A stretch of 64,000 nt of DNA, taken from Homalodisca vitripennis. Taxonomy: Eukaryota > Arthropoda > Insecta > Hemiptera > Cicadellidae. Below, one piece after another: positions 23,901 to 38,235 of this stretch. The notes below the pieces were generated by a model. That model worked only from the letters and a program-made list of their open reading frames with translations. It did no database searches and was not told the origin of the DNA. Within the stretch, counting starts at the first letter, position 1. Every line of letters begins with the position of its first letter. The DNA is taken from the NCBI RefSeq assembly GCF_021130785.1, contig NC_060212.1, forward strand, positions 150,316,501 through 150,380,500, in the 5' to 3' direction. A program made the translations under genes and the position numbers.

Positions 23901-26900
23901 GAAAACTGAACTTAGTAAATATTTCTTTAAATTAGTGCAATTTCTCAAGTTTTTTCATATCATAAAACCGTTCTAAAAATGTCCTCACTAGGTAACCTAC
24001 TTTCACCTTAGGGTTGGTCCAGTTCACGTCACTGCCCTTCGGCTGTGTATCTTCTCTAAATAATTTTCTCTTTTGAAACTCTATCTTTAAAATATATATC
24101 AGTCATTTTAGTCCGTTCCTAGTATTAACATTAGATATAAGTGAAGTTCGAATCTTCCTCGATTTCTTCTTCTCGCCCATGAAGACTCTGGACTAGATGG
24201 CCATCATCATAGTTACTCGACCTTGCACGACCAGTTGCAGCGAGGATGGAGACCGCCAAGACCTTCAGCTCCACTTCTTCGGCTTCATGCCCCTTCCCCC
24301 GGGCCTGCAGCTGCAAGAGAGATGCTACTGACAAGGTACAGAAATTCTCTCTTACCATGACACCCTCTACAGCCTATATTGCGATGACCTATTTCTTAGA
24401 ACGTAAAAGTAATCAGTTATTTAGTTTCTTTTGGAGCGTACGTTCTTTTCATTCTAAAGCAACTAGAGTTTGCTCAAAGGACTTTTATTATAATATGTTC
24501 TGTAGGCCCTTAAAATAAGGCTTCCGATTCATAAATAGAGTCCAAAAATTGAAGTGAAACGTAGTTCCAAAAAAATTAACAAAATGTTTATACATACTCG
24601 TAGTTTAAAATCATGGTTGGAAATTTTGTAATAATGACGAATAATAGTCCAAATAATATACCCATATCTGCTTAAAGTGTCTTTTTAAATGCACATATCA
24701 ACTTTAGTTCTATTCTGCGTGACGTTCAACATACAACCAGTGCCAATTCAAATGATAAATGAAGTCATGGAGAGAAAGCTAATCACCTAACGTGACCTCT
24801 GTAAATAAATAAGAATAGAACTTTACAGTATCGAAGTTCGTGAATTTCTAAGGCTTAATGGCTTGAATAATCCATTCCACAAAGAGCCAATGTAATCGTT
24901 TTGCCGCAACACCGACCTAGATTATTGGTATTAATCATTTAAAAATGTAACAATCTAGAAAGCGATTAAATAAAACTTTCTGTAAAGTTTGTCTTATCTA
25001 TAGTTGTGTCCCCCATTATTCTGTATCTTTATGGAAAATAATAAACCTTGATTTTGATAAAAAGCGCAGTCTTGCTTTGATATCTCAAGAAAAGAAGAGA
25101 TATATGTTTATACCAACTAATTTAATTATTATAGAACTAAGTCTCTTATCAAGGTACAATACACTAACGGAGAAGAAAATTGAGAGCGAAAATCGAAATC
25201 GTAATAATATTTTCATATCATACAAGTTATAATTAAATTTAAAATCCCTAATTTTAAACTTCTTCCCATACAATTTATTTTAGTTTAAACGAACACAGAA
25301 AACTTTAAAATGTTTTGATGATAATACGAGGGGGAGTAATTTCTAATAACGGGAAATTTAGTGGTCTTTTAACTTCGGGCCATTGTTTAACTTCGCGGCC
25401 CATTTTCCGGAGTATATGGCCGCGATCCTTGTCCTTAAATTTTCCCCTTTCGAATCCATCAGGGCCCAGTAAAGGACGTCATTGAAAACGGAAAAACCTT
25501 GCACGCTAAGATGACGTCAAGTTCAGGCCATTTAAGAGAGAGGATTGTCAATCCAGCAATCCTAAGATGAAAATTATCTTCACCATGGATGTGTATAAGA
25601 TACTGACATCAAAATCCATCCTATTTTACTACGTAAATCCATTTAACACTGTGAATTATGACAGGGGTGCCAACACATTGCAAAAGCTTAGATGTCAGAT
25701 TAGGAGATCCAGCAGATCTGATAAAAAATTAAACTCTGAAATGCTTTGTACAAACGCCGGGAATTCAACTCTCAAGAATTAAACCAATAGTATTGTCACC
25801 GCGTAGGCTAAATGGGATATAGGAATAACAGGAAAGTGGGATGGATGTACGTGTGCGAAATAATATGCCAAAAAACAACTGGCTATGGACGTTATGTTGG
25901 GTTTATATATCATCTGCGAGAATCTATGGGATTTTGAGACTATTACGATACGTTTGTTATCGGACATGGAAAAAGACTTTCCACCCAAGACCAAGAATCC
26001 ACAATTCTTGAATTCTTTGATGCTCTGTCCTCCTCCCATCCATCCCCTCTGTCCCCCGTAGGAATATGGACTCTCAAGCTAGCTACTAGAGAGAAATTAA
26101 TTTAAAAACAATTTTTTGAGAAATCAATTTTTAAACAATTTTTAAAACATTTAGCACTAAAATCGAAACCAGTCTTCACAAGTTACATTTAAATTTAATA
26201 TTAATCAAATAGTTTATGTAATTTTTATAGTCATCAGAAATACACACATATATGGAAAGTACAATTTATGGAAGTACAAATGCACACAACTGGAACTATT
26301 TCCCAAAGATGTCACAAAATGGGTGCTTCTCCCAAAAACCTCGAAATTGATTTTCATTACCCTCACAATATTGATTCGTATACTTTGATTGTAAGGAAAT
26401 TATTCTCGCAATATTTGTGTGGCCATTGAGTATACATTTTGGCGCACTCCATTAAATCGGTAGTAGGAACCGTAAAATAGTTTTTGCCACAAACCGAAGT
26501 TAATTTTTGGAAATTTCAATGTTATTATAATAATTATAACTTCTATTAAACTATATTGACATTGGAAAATGAGTTTTGTGGCTATTAAATCACCAGCATT
26601 TTTTTACACTTTTAAGATATGGTACAAAATTTAACATAGTTCGGACAGGAAATATTGAAACTTAAAAATACCTTGTAGCAACTTAAAAACATGTTCATCT
26701 TACAAATACAGTACATACATCAGTTCTTTTTCTCAATTGTGAACATTTTAAATTTGAAGTTAACATATTTACATTTAGAATGTATTTGGAGAGTTTTTAA
26801 ATGGATTATAATCTTTAGCAGAAATGTTATGCAAAAGGAGGACATAAGTTGGCTATGGGCCGTAAATGATGCCTAATATTAATTAAACTAATGAAGGTGC

Positions 26901-28039
26901 TTTACAGAGACATTAGTCGCTCTTATACATTTTTTTTATTCCATCAAATCAATTCCCAAAACAGGATAATAGTTTCTTTTAACTGTCAACCACTGTCTCA
27001 AATTAGCGTGTAGTGAACTCCCTAACCACCAAGTCAAAGATAGAATTTGGATTTGGAGACATATTTAGTAAATGGTTATATAAAAAAAAAGGCCTGGAGG
27101 TCCACATTGGGCTCGTGATTTTAATTTGATATTGATATTACAATGTATAAAACAGCTGGAAAACCCGAATGAAAAGACTGTCTGTACCCGAGGGGATGAC
27201 AAAGATGGGTGTATGCGGTGTTATGAAGAGCTTGCTTTAAGACTTCACTAGACTTCGTACTAAGTAATGAAATTAGATTGTCAAACGCAATCTTGCCTCA
27301 CAATGTTTTTATTCCATTTTATTTGTAACACCCAACGAAAGGCAAGGGATTCACTCGTTCTTTGATGTTTATGTATATAATAATTATATTCTAATTTGGT
27401 TAAATAGAAAATTTTTCATCTATTTTAAATTCTACAAATAACATTACACTGTACTGGTCTAATAATTTAAATACATCTCGTAAAATCAAAATAAAAAATA
27501 CGCAGTTTAAGGTAAACACATGAATTAACGTAAAAACTTAACCACAGCCACATATATTTTATTTTCTCAAATTGTAAAAATTTTAATGAAGACCCACATT
27601 TTTTTATATCCTTTCATTTAGAGTACAAATTTATATTTGGGACTTTAATCAAAATAGGACATGTAATTTAGGGGTTAATCCGACAGTACTACAGGGTTGC
27701 TTAGAGTAGGGAACATTTATTGTATCATTTCTCTACAGGTGCTCGAATTAAGTGATCGATAAAGATGGAATGAGATAAGTTGTTTGGTAAGTCAAATCCG
27801 AACAGCTGATCGGCATACGCTTTGGGAAGCTTTATTATATTAGGATAAAATGAAAACCGCGAACGTTAAAGTACTATCGAAGTTATGTGACGAAGTGGAC
27901 TGGACTGGAGAGGAACGACAAGTTGGTAGTTGTGTTATGCGGAAACGTCACGTTACTATTAAACGTCACGTCAGAGGAGTAGAGGCTGAACGAAATACTG
28001 TAATGTTGCTAGTAACGCACACATCTAGGGAGTTAAGGG
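20931..28039. other. Intergenic DNA, no supported gene
   Basis: Mostly AT-rich with short random frames. Two islands are GC-richer: 23560-23870 and 24130-24340 (the second is listed separately as an exon candidate). A further GC-richer patch at 25370-25560 has no coding support. I see no RNA gene, tandem array or transposon ends. Confidence 0.45.
24131..24315 (-). other. Possible coding exon (weak)
   Basis: The minus strand has a good acceptor-like sequence (CATCTCTCTTGCAG) ending at 24316, followed by an open, GC-rich, acidic frame beginning LQARGKGHEAEEVEL and ending at a stop after EEDSNFTYI. Against this, the plus strand also has a plausible small exon across the same island (acceptor-like TTGCAG before 24239, donor-like AAG/GTACAG at about 24335), and neither peptide is recognisable. 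A GC-rich island bounded by splice-like signals is the only support. Confidence 0.2.
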
Positions 28040-28860
28040 GAACGAAGTAAGTGGATTAGCAACTAGTGACGTTACGTTACATTAAATAGTAGAGTGGAAA
28101 AATAGAGGTCGGTTAGTTAAACGTTAACATTACATCATGGAATGGAGTGGAAATGAAATGGTGGTTGTCTAGAAACGTTTACAGAGTTACATCACGAAAT
28201 ACGTAATGAAAATAGTGGTTGTCCAGTAACGTTTATTTTACATCACAGAGTGGAGGGAACATCACGGAGTGAAATAGTGGTTGTCCAGTAACGTTACGTT
28301 ACATCACGAAATAAAAAGTAGAAAAAATAGTGGTTGTTCCAGTATAACGTTACGTTACATCACGGAGTGGAACGTTAGGAAATAGTGGTTCATCCAGTAA
28401 CGTTATATACATCACAGAGTGGAACGTAATGAAAATAGTGGTTGTCCAGTAACGTTACGTTACATCACGGAGTGGAACATTAATGAGGAAATAGTGTTGT
28501 TGTCCAGTAACGTTATTTTACCTCACAGAGTGGAACGAAATAGTGGTTTGAGCCAGTAGTTAACGTTTGTACATTCACGTGGTGTGGAACGTTATGTAAC
28601 GTAGTGGAACGTTAAGTGGAACGTTATCCAGTAACGTTAACGTTACATCACGGAGTGGAACGTAATGAAATGTGGTTGTCCAGTAACGTTACGTTATTTA
28701 CATCACGGAGTGGAACGTTAAGGAAATAGTGGTGTCCAGTAACGTTACGTTTTCACGGAGTGGAACGTTACAGTGGTTGTCCAGTACGTTACGTTACTTA
28801 TGGAGTGGAAAACGGAACGGAACAATAGTGGTAGTGGTTCGTCTAAAAAATTTACATACA
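28040..28860 (+). repeat. ~55-60-bp satellite rich in ACGTT
   Basis: About a dozen degenerate units containing AGTGGTTGTCCAGTAACGTT and ACATCACGGAGTGGAACGT, starting for example near 28221, 28283, 28336, 28393, 28444, 28502, 28627, 28678 and 28733. Units vary by many small indels. The sequence just upstream (27840-28040) is related but more diverged. Confidence 0.88.
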
Positions 28861-29387
28861 TCAAAGAATGAAAGTTAATGGAATAAAGACCGACAAGGGC
28901 ATCACCTAAAGGAATCTTTTAGGAAGTTGCGCAGTGCTCGGGAAAACAGAGATTCAAAAATACTATATATTTTTACTTATAATTACAAATTTAATTAATA
29001 ATTAATTTTTTAACGTTGAATTACTTTTCAAACTCAATATTATATTGATACGATGCTAGATCAATCATTCTAAAATAGACTCGTCTTTATGAATTCATAA
29101 CTCAAATGCTTCCCAAATGCTTAAACTCCACAACATTTTACAGAGAATCTGATATTCTTTAAAGCCATATTTCCGCTTTTCGCTATAGCCCTCTAGTCTA
29201 TGCGAGGAACTTATCTAAGAGACCGTAAATACAAGGTCGATGAAAAGAGCAAGACAAGGTTTTGGGACCTACACTATCTCAAAATCGGATTTAAAGTCCG
29301 ACGTCTTAGACCGCTCAGGCCATCGACACTCCCATTATCCTTCCCCTATTATCAACTTTCCCATCATCCCAAAACTGTTATAAACTG
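28861..29387. other. Intergenic DNA
   Basis: AT-rich single-copy-looking sequence between the satellite and the (TG)n tract. No gene recognised. Confidence 0.5.
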
Positions 29388-29406
29388 TGCGTGCGTGCGT
29401 GCGTGC

Positions 29407-29461
<55 letters not shown>
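29388..29461 (+). repeat. (TG)n microsatellite with GTGC start, 5' of LINE
   Basis: GTGCGTGCGTGCGTGC followed by pure (GT)n, ending at the 5' end of the truncated LINE. Confidence 0.97.
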
Positions 29462-29462
<1 letters not shown>

Positions 29463-29464
29463 CA

Positions 29465-32410
29465 CACGGTTTCAAATCCGATTCAATACATCTTTTTAAG
29501 ATTCAAAATTTTGAATTGGCTAAATATTTTTGTCGAACCAGCTGTTAAAAGGGGGCGGTGTTGGCGATTTTTATGAAAAATTCCTCTAAATTTGAAGATT
29601 TCAAAATTAAAAACAGTTCGGACATGAATTTTGAAGCTGAAGGCATCACAATCTTGTCCAACTCTTTCCACAAGAATAACTATCATTGGGCTTTATAGAT
29701 CCCCCAATGGCTCTAGAGATTCTTTTTTTCGAAAGCTTGGAACACCTTCTGAGTGGGTCTCTCCTTTTAAATCAACAAGGTTTGTAATAATTGGCGATTT
29801 TAACATTAATGTTTTGGATCACACCGACCCCCTTACCCAGCGGCTTCGCGATCTTCTAAATTCTTTCAATCTAAATTGGTCCGTGAATTTGCCAACACGA
29901 GTGACAGCCACGACGCGTACTGCCATCGACAATGTTATCACCAATATTCCTAACAACAACAGTCTCTGTATTAAGTTCTGCGATCTCTGATCACTTTGCG
30001 CAGGAAGTCGTGATTCATGGATGGCAAACTGGAAAATCAAAATCCAAAATTTAAAATTACTAGGGCAAATTACTTCCCAAAACATTTGCCACCTGAATAG
30101 ATGTTTAAAAACCGAGTCTTGGGAGTCTTTAAGTGGGGTGTGAAAATATCGATGACATGTATCAGTCATTTAGTGACACCTTCAGTCACTATCTGGATGT
30201 TGCATGCCCGTTCAGGAAAACAAAAAACAGTAAAAAGCTGCAAAAATTCATGGATAACTAAAGGAATTCTTATATCTCGAGAAAAGGCTCCAATTCTTCT
30301 ATAAAATCTTCACCAATACTCAAAAATTATGATTTCAAAATGTTTTTTAGAAGGTATTCGGAGAATCTATAAGAAGGTCATAAGAGCTGCAAAAGCCTAT
30401 GACATCAATAGAGCCTTGGGTACCTGTGAAAAATTTTTCCAAAACGGCTTGGAAAATAATTAATAACTTTTCTCGAGATGGAGGTTCCAAGAAGTGTTCC
30501 AAATCTATTGCAATCCAAATTAATAATGAAATTGTGTTGAAGATAAATTAAAAAGTGTGGCAAACGAGTTCAACAAAATACTTTTCAACCGTTGCTTTTT
30601 ACGAATTCGTCATTTAAGAATGCTCAGTTCTCACGGAGAAGAGACTGGGGGACCAGTTGCGTCCATGGCTTTGGCTCCTGTGTGTGAAGAGGAGGTAGCA
30701 CGTGTCATACAGAGACTGAAATCAAAAAAGACCGGTGACGCCAACGGGATGTCAGTATGGCTACTCAAACGATGCTTCAAGCATATTTTGAGTCCTCTAA
30801 CAAAATTGATCAATTTTTCATGGGAGACTGGAAGTTTTTCCATCTCTTTTAAAGACGGCCAAGATCACCCCAATTTTCAAAAAGGACGATCCTTGTCTTA
30901 CAAGCAATTATCGTCCAATATCAATTCTTCCAGTTTTCAGTAAAGTTTTTGAAAAACTTTTCTACGAAAGGCTTGAAAGCTTTTCTGGAAGAATTCGAAA
31001 TTCTGAATCCAGAACAATTTGGATTTAGAAAAAACAAAATCCACAATTGACGCTGTGAACAAACCTTTTGGACAATGTTGTCGATGGTTTGGATAGACGA
31101 GAGCATGTGCTTAGTATATTTCTCGATTTGTCCAAAGCCTTTGACTGCGTGCACCACGAGACACTGTTGCACCAGTTGGAGAAATGTGGCATTCGGGGTG
31201 TCCCGCACTTATGGATCGGTTCTTACCTTAAGGATCGACATCAGTGCGTGGAGATTTCGAGCGTCATTTCAAACAAAATTAAAATAGCCCACGGTGTTCC
31301 TCAGGGTTCTATCCTTGGGCCTCTCCTGTTTTTAATTTATGTCGGCGGATTGAATTCAGTTATCCAGCATGGAAAACTGGTTCAATATGCCGATGACACG
31401 ACTCTTTGTTTTAAAAGTAAATCAATAGAAGAACTAGAAATCACCTCATTCATGGAACTGAACACTTGCATTCAGTATTTCACTGAAATGAATCTGAAAA
31501 CAAATCAGTCAAAAACAATCGTAGTAAATTTTCGGCCTTCGTCAGCATGATCGAGTGGTGCGGCCGTATTTATAGATGACGACCTTCTCGAAGAAAATAA
31601 CTCCACAAACTTTTTTGGGAATGATTCTAGACAAAGGACTGACCTGGAGCGATCATCGTTGACAGGGTCTGTGCTAGAGCTACCTCAGGTATATATGCTC
31701 TGCGCAATCTAGCAAAATTTTGTTCCCCAGAAGTTTTAAAAAATGGCCTACTATGGCCTAATCCATGCTCATTTTGCGTATGGGATAAGACTTTGGGGAA
31801 GTTGTGCAAAAAAACAAAATGGAGCGCGTCTTTAGACTCCAGAAAAAAGCTGTCAGAATCATTAAAAATTTACATTATAGAGAGTCGTGTAGGGAATCTT
31901 TCGGGGGAGTTGAGATTGCTGACTTTGCCTTGCCTCTATATTTTTGAGGTGATCGTGTTACTGCAGATCAAGGTGCACTTTGATTCGTGGCGGGGACGTT
32001 CATCAATATGAAACTAGAGGCAGGGACAACTTTCGCACGCATCAACACAGATTGACATTAGCGCAAAATCTACCGCAAGAAGTTTGGTGTCAGAATTAAT
32101 CAACAGGCTCCCTGAAGAAATCAAAATTTTCAATAATCAAAATCAATTTAAAACCGCGTCTCAAGCTCCTTTTGGAGTCCAAGGCTTTCTACTCTGTTGA
32201 TGAATTCATGTCAAGCCGCTGGGATATTTAAGATTGCTGGATCTGAGGTCAATGCGATTGTGACCTGAATGATTGCAAGAATTGTGAGTGTGAGGTTGTG
32301 TGAATGTGTGGATGATCTCGTGTAAATGGACTTATAAAAACTGTTGACGATTGCGATACGATGTAAAAATTGTTAAAAGAATGCAATAAAGAGATTATTA
32401 TTATTATTAT
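29465..32410 (+). mobile_element. LINE (CR1/Jockey group), 5'-truncated, inserted in a (TG)n tract
   Basis: Endonuclease and RT fragments lie in order on the plus strand but in several frames. The endonuclease part (about 29540-29990) starts partway through the domain, so the element is 5'-truncated. The C-terminal region continues in shifted frames to about 32220. The 3' end is AATGCAATAAAGAG followed by (ATT)n to 32412, directly followed by (TG)n. (TG)n with GTGC variants is therefore found on both sides. ORF1 is absent. Confidence 0.85.
29540..31550 (+). pseudogene. LINE ORF2: endonuclease and reverse transcriptase, frameshifted
   Basis: Fragment 29631-29990 has the EEP-endonuclease motifs YRSPNG, GDFNIN and a T-RTAIDNV segment. 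Fragment 30557-30943 starts the RT. A fragment with SNYRPIS-type sequence follows at about 30890-31060 in other frames. Fragment 31068-31550 has the RT core: FLDLSKAFD with catalytic Asp at its residue 20, [12 protein letters not shown] at 76-87, and YADD at 107-110. The usual YVNDL is YVGGL here. The frames are broken by several single-base changes, so no continuous protein is made unless some are sequencing errors. Confidence 0.8.
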
Positions 32411-32806
<396 letters not shown>

Positions 32807-35800
32807 TACTATAAAGAGTTAAAGAGTGATTTTTAGTCATATTCAAATATTTGTATTTTTCTTATATTATCTTCCCCTCACAAATTAACAATGACATTAA
32901 TTAACATACAAAACTTATTAGAAATGCTCTTAGTGTGTTTTCTTTCACGCATAAAATTGTTATAATTATTAATAAATGCATTTCCTTTAGTAATGTTAAA
33001 AATTTGATATTTTTGTTTTTTAATAACTTACTAAAATAAACAAAGAAATCCCCCACTTGAATACTTCGGGGGGCTATATAGGTATAGGTTGGAGTATTTT
33101 TTTTCTCGCTGGTGAGATCGTTTTCGGGTGAGGAAATGCGGAAAACGAAGCACAGTCAGGATTATTAAGGACTTGCTAACAAGGCGGATTTAACCGTCTG
33201 CAACCTCCTCCACCCCCCCCCCCACCCCAACAATCCGACCCGTGAAATGTAGACGGACAGACAGACAGACGGGCGTATTCATTTCAAGATCAAAAGCGAG
33301 TAACGACCATGGGTTGTAAAGCTCTACCGTAACCTTCAAGAGACCTTGTGTTTTACGTGGTTCCACCAGACTGAGTCACGACTTTATTTCAAATACGTTT
33401 TTTAATTACTCTCAAATTTTTGAAGTTATGAAACTTGTCCTGGTAATGTTCTAGTTACAATTCTGCTCGTGTGGATAGATTTATGTACATACAAGTGTGT
33501 CAATCCTGCTTAACTTTTGAATGATTTTATTGAATAAGAATTTATTAGGCCTAAGATGTTTTTTGGTTGGAACAATTTGTATTTTTCCCATGTGATGAGG
33601 GAGGGGGGCCACGAGGCAACAACAGTTTGTTTAACTTAAACCCTAACTATAGTCACTCATATCTTAAAGAGAGAAAGGTTAGATAGTCGCCTCGCACGCA
33701 CGTATTCCCCACACTCACGAGCACAGCGGGTCTGGGGCCAGTCTGACACCTACCGTTTTCCATCCCGGATTGTTCAGAAACATCTTAAACTCATATGAGT
33801 AAGTAATATTTTGTGACAAGTTCAGTACATTACACATTGTTTGGTATAAGTTTTTCTTGTTATAATGTTTACTATTAACAAAAATCTGGGTTTGATTTTG
33901 AATGCACTAGATGACTAACAGAGAGGAAATACGGCCGTTCCTAACCCCCTGCACTTGTGTGTGTGTGGTGGGGGGGCTTTCGTGTGTGTTAGTGTGAAAC
34001 TACCTGGACCCTATTTCCTAATACTATAGTTGTATACGTGTTTCAAGTATTATGCTCTTAGCTAGTTACAGTTTATTCCACATTCCCAAAACATAATTCT
34101 GTTTCACGTAGATAAAAACTAGGCGTCTTAAATGGTGAAATATACAAAAAATAATAATTGAAAATTGCATAAAGGATAAAAGAGACAATTGTTCGATATG
34201 TATTGCATTTAATATGCATCGAAGCTTTAGAGAACCGTAAAGGGGATAGTGTCCAGTGATGTGTTGTCGCAAATGTGTATTGAATAATTTAAATTCCAAC
34301 ATACATGTAAAAATGAGTGTTATTGTGGTTTTACTAAAAGCAATAATTAATACTCTTTTATAACCCACAGCTAAACAATATTTTACGTTTTAGGTGCAAT
34401 AAAATTTAAAAATTATTATCTGATCTCTACTGACGGCAACTGCTTGTAAAATTAATATTAGTTACAATTTGTTACATATAAAACATTCCCTAAATAACAA
34501 AAATGCATTAAATATTATTTAAAAAGCTAATAAAACGTGGCTGCAGTAACTGGGTAAATAATGTTTGTATCTAAACAATATTGTAGAATAAAATAACAAA
34601 TGGGTGATAATTGTGAGATGGGATGATGTGATGTAATTAATATAAGCATATGAGGCAACGCTAAGGGAGAGGATAATTTTATATAGCGTTAAGGCCAATA
34701 ACTATTCTCAACTGTTTCTAAGACTGAATGCTACATCGTTGAACTAATCTATGTAAAAATGAAATTTGAAATAGGATTTCGTTTTCATTTTCGTAACTGG
34801 TTGCATATGATATTAAAACAGTTGCTATATTACAAGTAAGTACGGATACGGAATTTATGGCATTACTTCCAACATTGTGTACCAATATTTTCTGGATATT
34901 CTGCAAGTCCAAGTTCTAGAAATATAAGGGTATGGAAAACTCCGAGTGTCACAAACTGACACCAAATGTCCGGAATGGTCAGAGATCCATTCCCCGTGGG
35001 GTGGTGATGTAAGCTAGTGTAAAATTATAGGGTTATTATGTAACCAACTGTAAAGTGAGTGGCCAAGAGGAAAAGGAAGTATTGATTAATTGGAGATGGT
35101 CCAAAATAATCGTCAGCACCGGTCAGTGGGAGGATTCCCAATCGCCCACAGCGGATAACTTTATAGCTCGGAGAGAGATTTTCAATGGTTCGTAAACACC
35201 TGACCATTTTCAATTTCGACATGGAGGTAGAGGAGGTATACCAAATTTCAACCCTCCAAGTTAACTCATTTGAAAGGTATCAATTATACAGATACACACA
35301 AAGGTAGAAATCTGTTTACGTCAACTCTGGTGGAGATACTGCGCTAAACGTTCACCCAATATGCCTTCTTGTGGTGGCTAATTTAAATATGTGAATACAT
35401 TTTAAGAGCCAAACCGTAGGTAAGTAATTAATTTTTTTTTTTTACATTTCCTTGTACATGTTATGTACATAAGTGCCACAAACTAAGTTCACTTACATCT
35501 GCAAACCTTCAAAAATAAATTAAAACTGCATTGAATTTAAGGTCAAGGGTGTATTACCTTTAGTTTAAAACCCCCCGGTTTTCATTTAAATATTCAAATA
35601 TAAAATGTGAAAGCCCTTGCAAAGTTAATTCTTACTTAAAGAACGAATAAAACCAGCGGTAACTTCTGTTTTTCAAGTCATCATTTAGTAATATTGATGA
35701 TTTATAAAATTAGGCGTTATTTATGGGTTAATATTATTTTTACTATTGACGTGGCATTTTAATTATAAATTAAATAATGTCTATTTGCAAACCGTGTCTT

Positions 35801-38235
35801 TCAAATTTCAGCATTGTATAAAAAAAGCTAGATAAATAATTTAGATATTTCAGAACAAACAGATCACACTGTGTGTTAAATCTTCTGACGTACTCGTAAA
35901 AACAGGTTTCATATAATCACTTATCTAATGCAACAGTTGTGTGTATGTATTTTAACAAAAAACGATTCACGACCTTTCTAACTAGGAATGATGTTAGTGT
36001 CATTTACAAATTATAACAAAAGAAGCTAGTTTCTGGAAAAGAGTGTCAGGAAACGCAGTAACGTCGTTTTCCAATATATCGTTATTACTTGGAAAACTTA
36101 CGATTTACGGACACAACCATAAATACGACACTGCTACGGGATATGATTCTACGAAGTGAACTGACAATTTTGTCTTGTTTATATTGTAATAACTATTCCT
36201 GAATATTTTAATTTATGAGAGAGGCACTTTAACTTCATTTACCCACTCAACTACATATTAGATACTCAGCTTCCTTCATTAGCAGTGGTTTAGGCTTAAG
36301 ATACTGGTAATATAACTTTTAGTGCAGTAACAATTTATTAAGTATATACATCTGACACATTCGTTATGAACCTATATGAGTTAGGATTATTATGAAGTAT
36401 AAAATTCTGTATAAGCTTCGATAGCACCAATATTCTTGTAATTCTTCTCATATTTGGACACTAAAATATCAAAATCGTTGGCATGATGGATTTAGTATCA
36501 TTATTTCTAGTAAATGATTTTATGTACCACATTTTTGTGAATTTCAGCAGCGCATGCATTACTAAGCAAAATAGATATATTTTTATTTATAAACATTAAT
36601 TAAAAAGGGTTCCATTTTCTCAAATAATGTTTAATATAAAAAATGTAAATTTCCATAAATCATATACAAGTTTAAGATATGTCACTCCCTGAAGCTACTA
36701 ACATAGTATAAGCTGTAAAACAATTCATTCGGAGAATCATAATTTTTTATAAGAGTAAATTTTATAATTTTTTTATTGCTTCATTGAATACAGCATGTAT
36801 CTGACGAGCTTACAATTTTTTTAAGTTGATGTTTAAGTAGTTATCCAAGTATGGGATATACATAAGAACAATAATTTTAACGAAAAAATTAGGGATGGGC
36901 TAGTGAAATTTTGTGTGTGTATCCAGCCCTTTTATTTAAAGTATTGTTCATTAAATTTAGTCTTTCTCTTTATTTACAGCTCTTGTCTAGTCAAGGAATC
37001 TGGTTCAGTGGTCTAAGTATAAATTAGGATAAACAGTTAGGATTTTATGAGAAATGTATTTTTGAAGTTCTAAAATTATTTATTTAAGGTTTGAACAGTA
37101 TTCTACTTTAAATGTCATTCATATATTATTTATAAATAAGGTTTAACAGCATATTTTGCAAATAAACATAACCTTTGTCTAAAAAATATTAACACTGGTT
37201 TTTCTAATAGTTTCATTTCTTTCGCTTGGTAAAAAATATTTTAAGGAGTTAAAAATTATCCTTTTTTGTTGAAACTAATTGTGAACAATACTTTGTTTTC
37301 TTTTCAACGTTAAAATTGAATAGACAAGTTGAACGTGTACCCTGTAAACTTGCCATTCAATACTTTACCTTCCCCCAACTCTCTCATTCCCTCCACCCTA
37401 TAGCCCACCATTACCACCAACCTCCTACTCACCCCTTCCTTTCCCACCCACACATCCGCTTCCAGCCGAGATGTTCATTTGGCTCTCAACTCCTTTGAAT
37501 GGAATAAGTTTCACTATACTTCCATGCTTCAATGCTCTGCGCTCCATACTGAAATGTCGTTATAATGCGTATTTTTATAATAAGCAACATCCAACTATTA
37601 CTTACTATGGATTTTACATATATCCAAATCAACCAGCTTCAACCATTTGGATACTAGGTGAATATGAAAGCCCGATAAATTAAAGTCTTTAGATGTGAAA
37701 TGTGGTAAATACATCCATATATTTCACGTGTGGTTACTGTATGGGTTAGCACGTGTTATCAAAACGAAACAGTTTTCCGATCTACAAAAATATGAGTCAG
37801 AGATCTTCAAATATTTGTGCAAGTTTCTAGAATAACAAAATCCCCGTCTTTTTATTTGCATTTTTAACTGGAACGAAGACAGGTTTCTGGATATTTACAA
37901 TCGTTAACATTTTTTAATATTTTGTAACATTAACAATGGCAAATATTCGAAAAAGTGTTAATTGTTCAAATCAAATATACCTTTACAGTCATAAAGGTTG
38001 TAACAAACAATTGCTTGAACTTTTTTCATTGAAAAAACTAGCAATTCTTTAGTAAACTTAAATAGAAGTAATTACAATCCCAGAAGATAAAGTAATAATG
38101 TCTAAATGCTTCAATGGTTATTGAACAAGGTTCCTTTAAAAGAACTTCCATTTACTAATAATGCATTATTAAAAACTTTTTAATTCATAAAATATGGTTC
38201 AAATGTTTAAAAGCGTTTTAAAGAAGTATCGGAGA
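32807..38235. other. Intergenic DNA, no supported gene
   Basis: Contains a C-run (33211-33228), a GACAGACAGACAG patch (33250-33272), a short GTGTGTGGTGGGGGGG patch (33957-33976) and pyrimidine-rich DNA at 37370-37460. Short frames at 34066-34368 and 35025-35222 (minus) have no recognisable features. No transposon ends found. Confidence 0.45.

Noticed and set aside
11480..28860. Tandem arrays that might suggest a CRISPR array
   Set aside because: Units are contiguous and diverge along their whole length; there are no constant repeats with unique spacers and no cas genes, and the DNA is eukaryotic.
34066..35222. Minus-strand frames of 100 and 65 codons
   Set aside because: AT-rich composition, no recognisable motif, no splice or conservation evidence.
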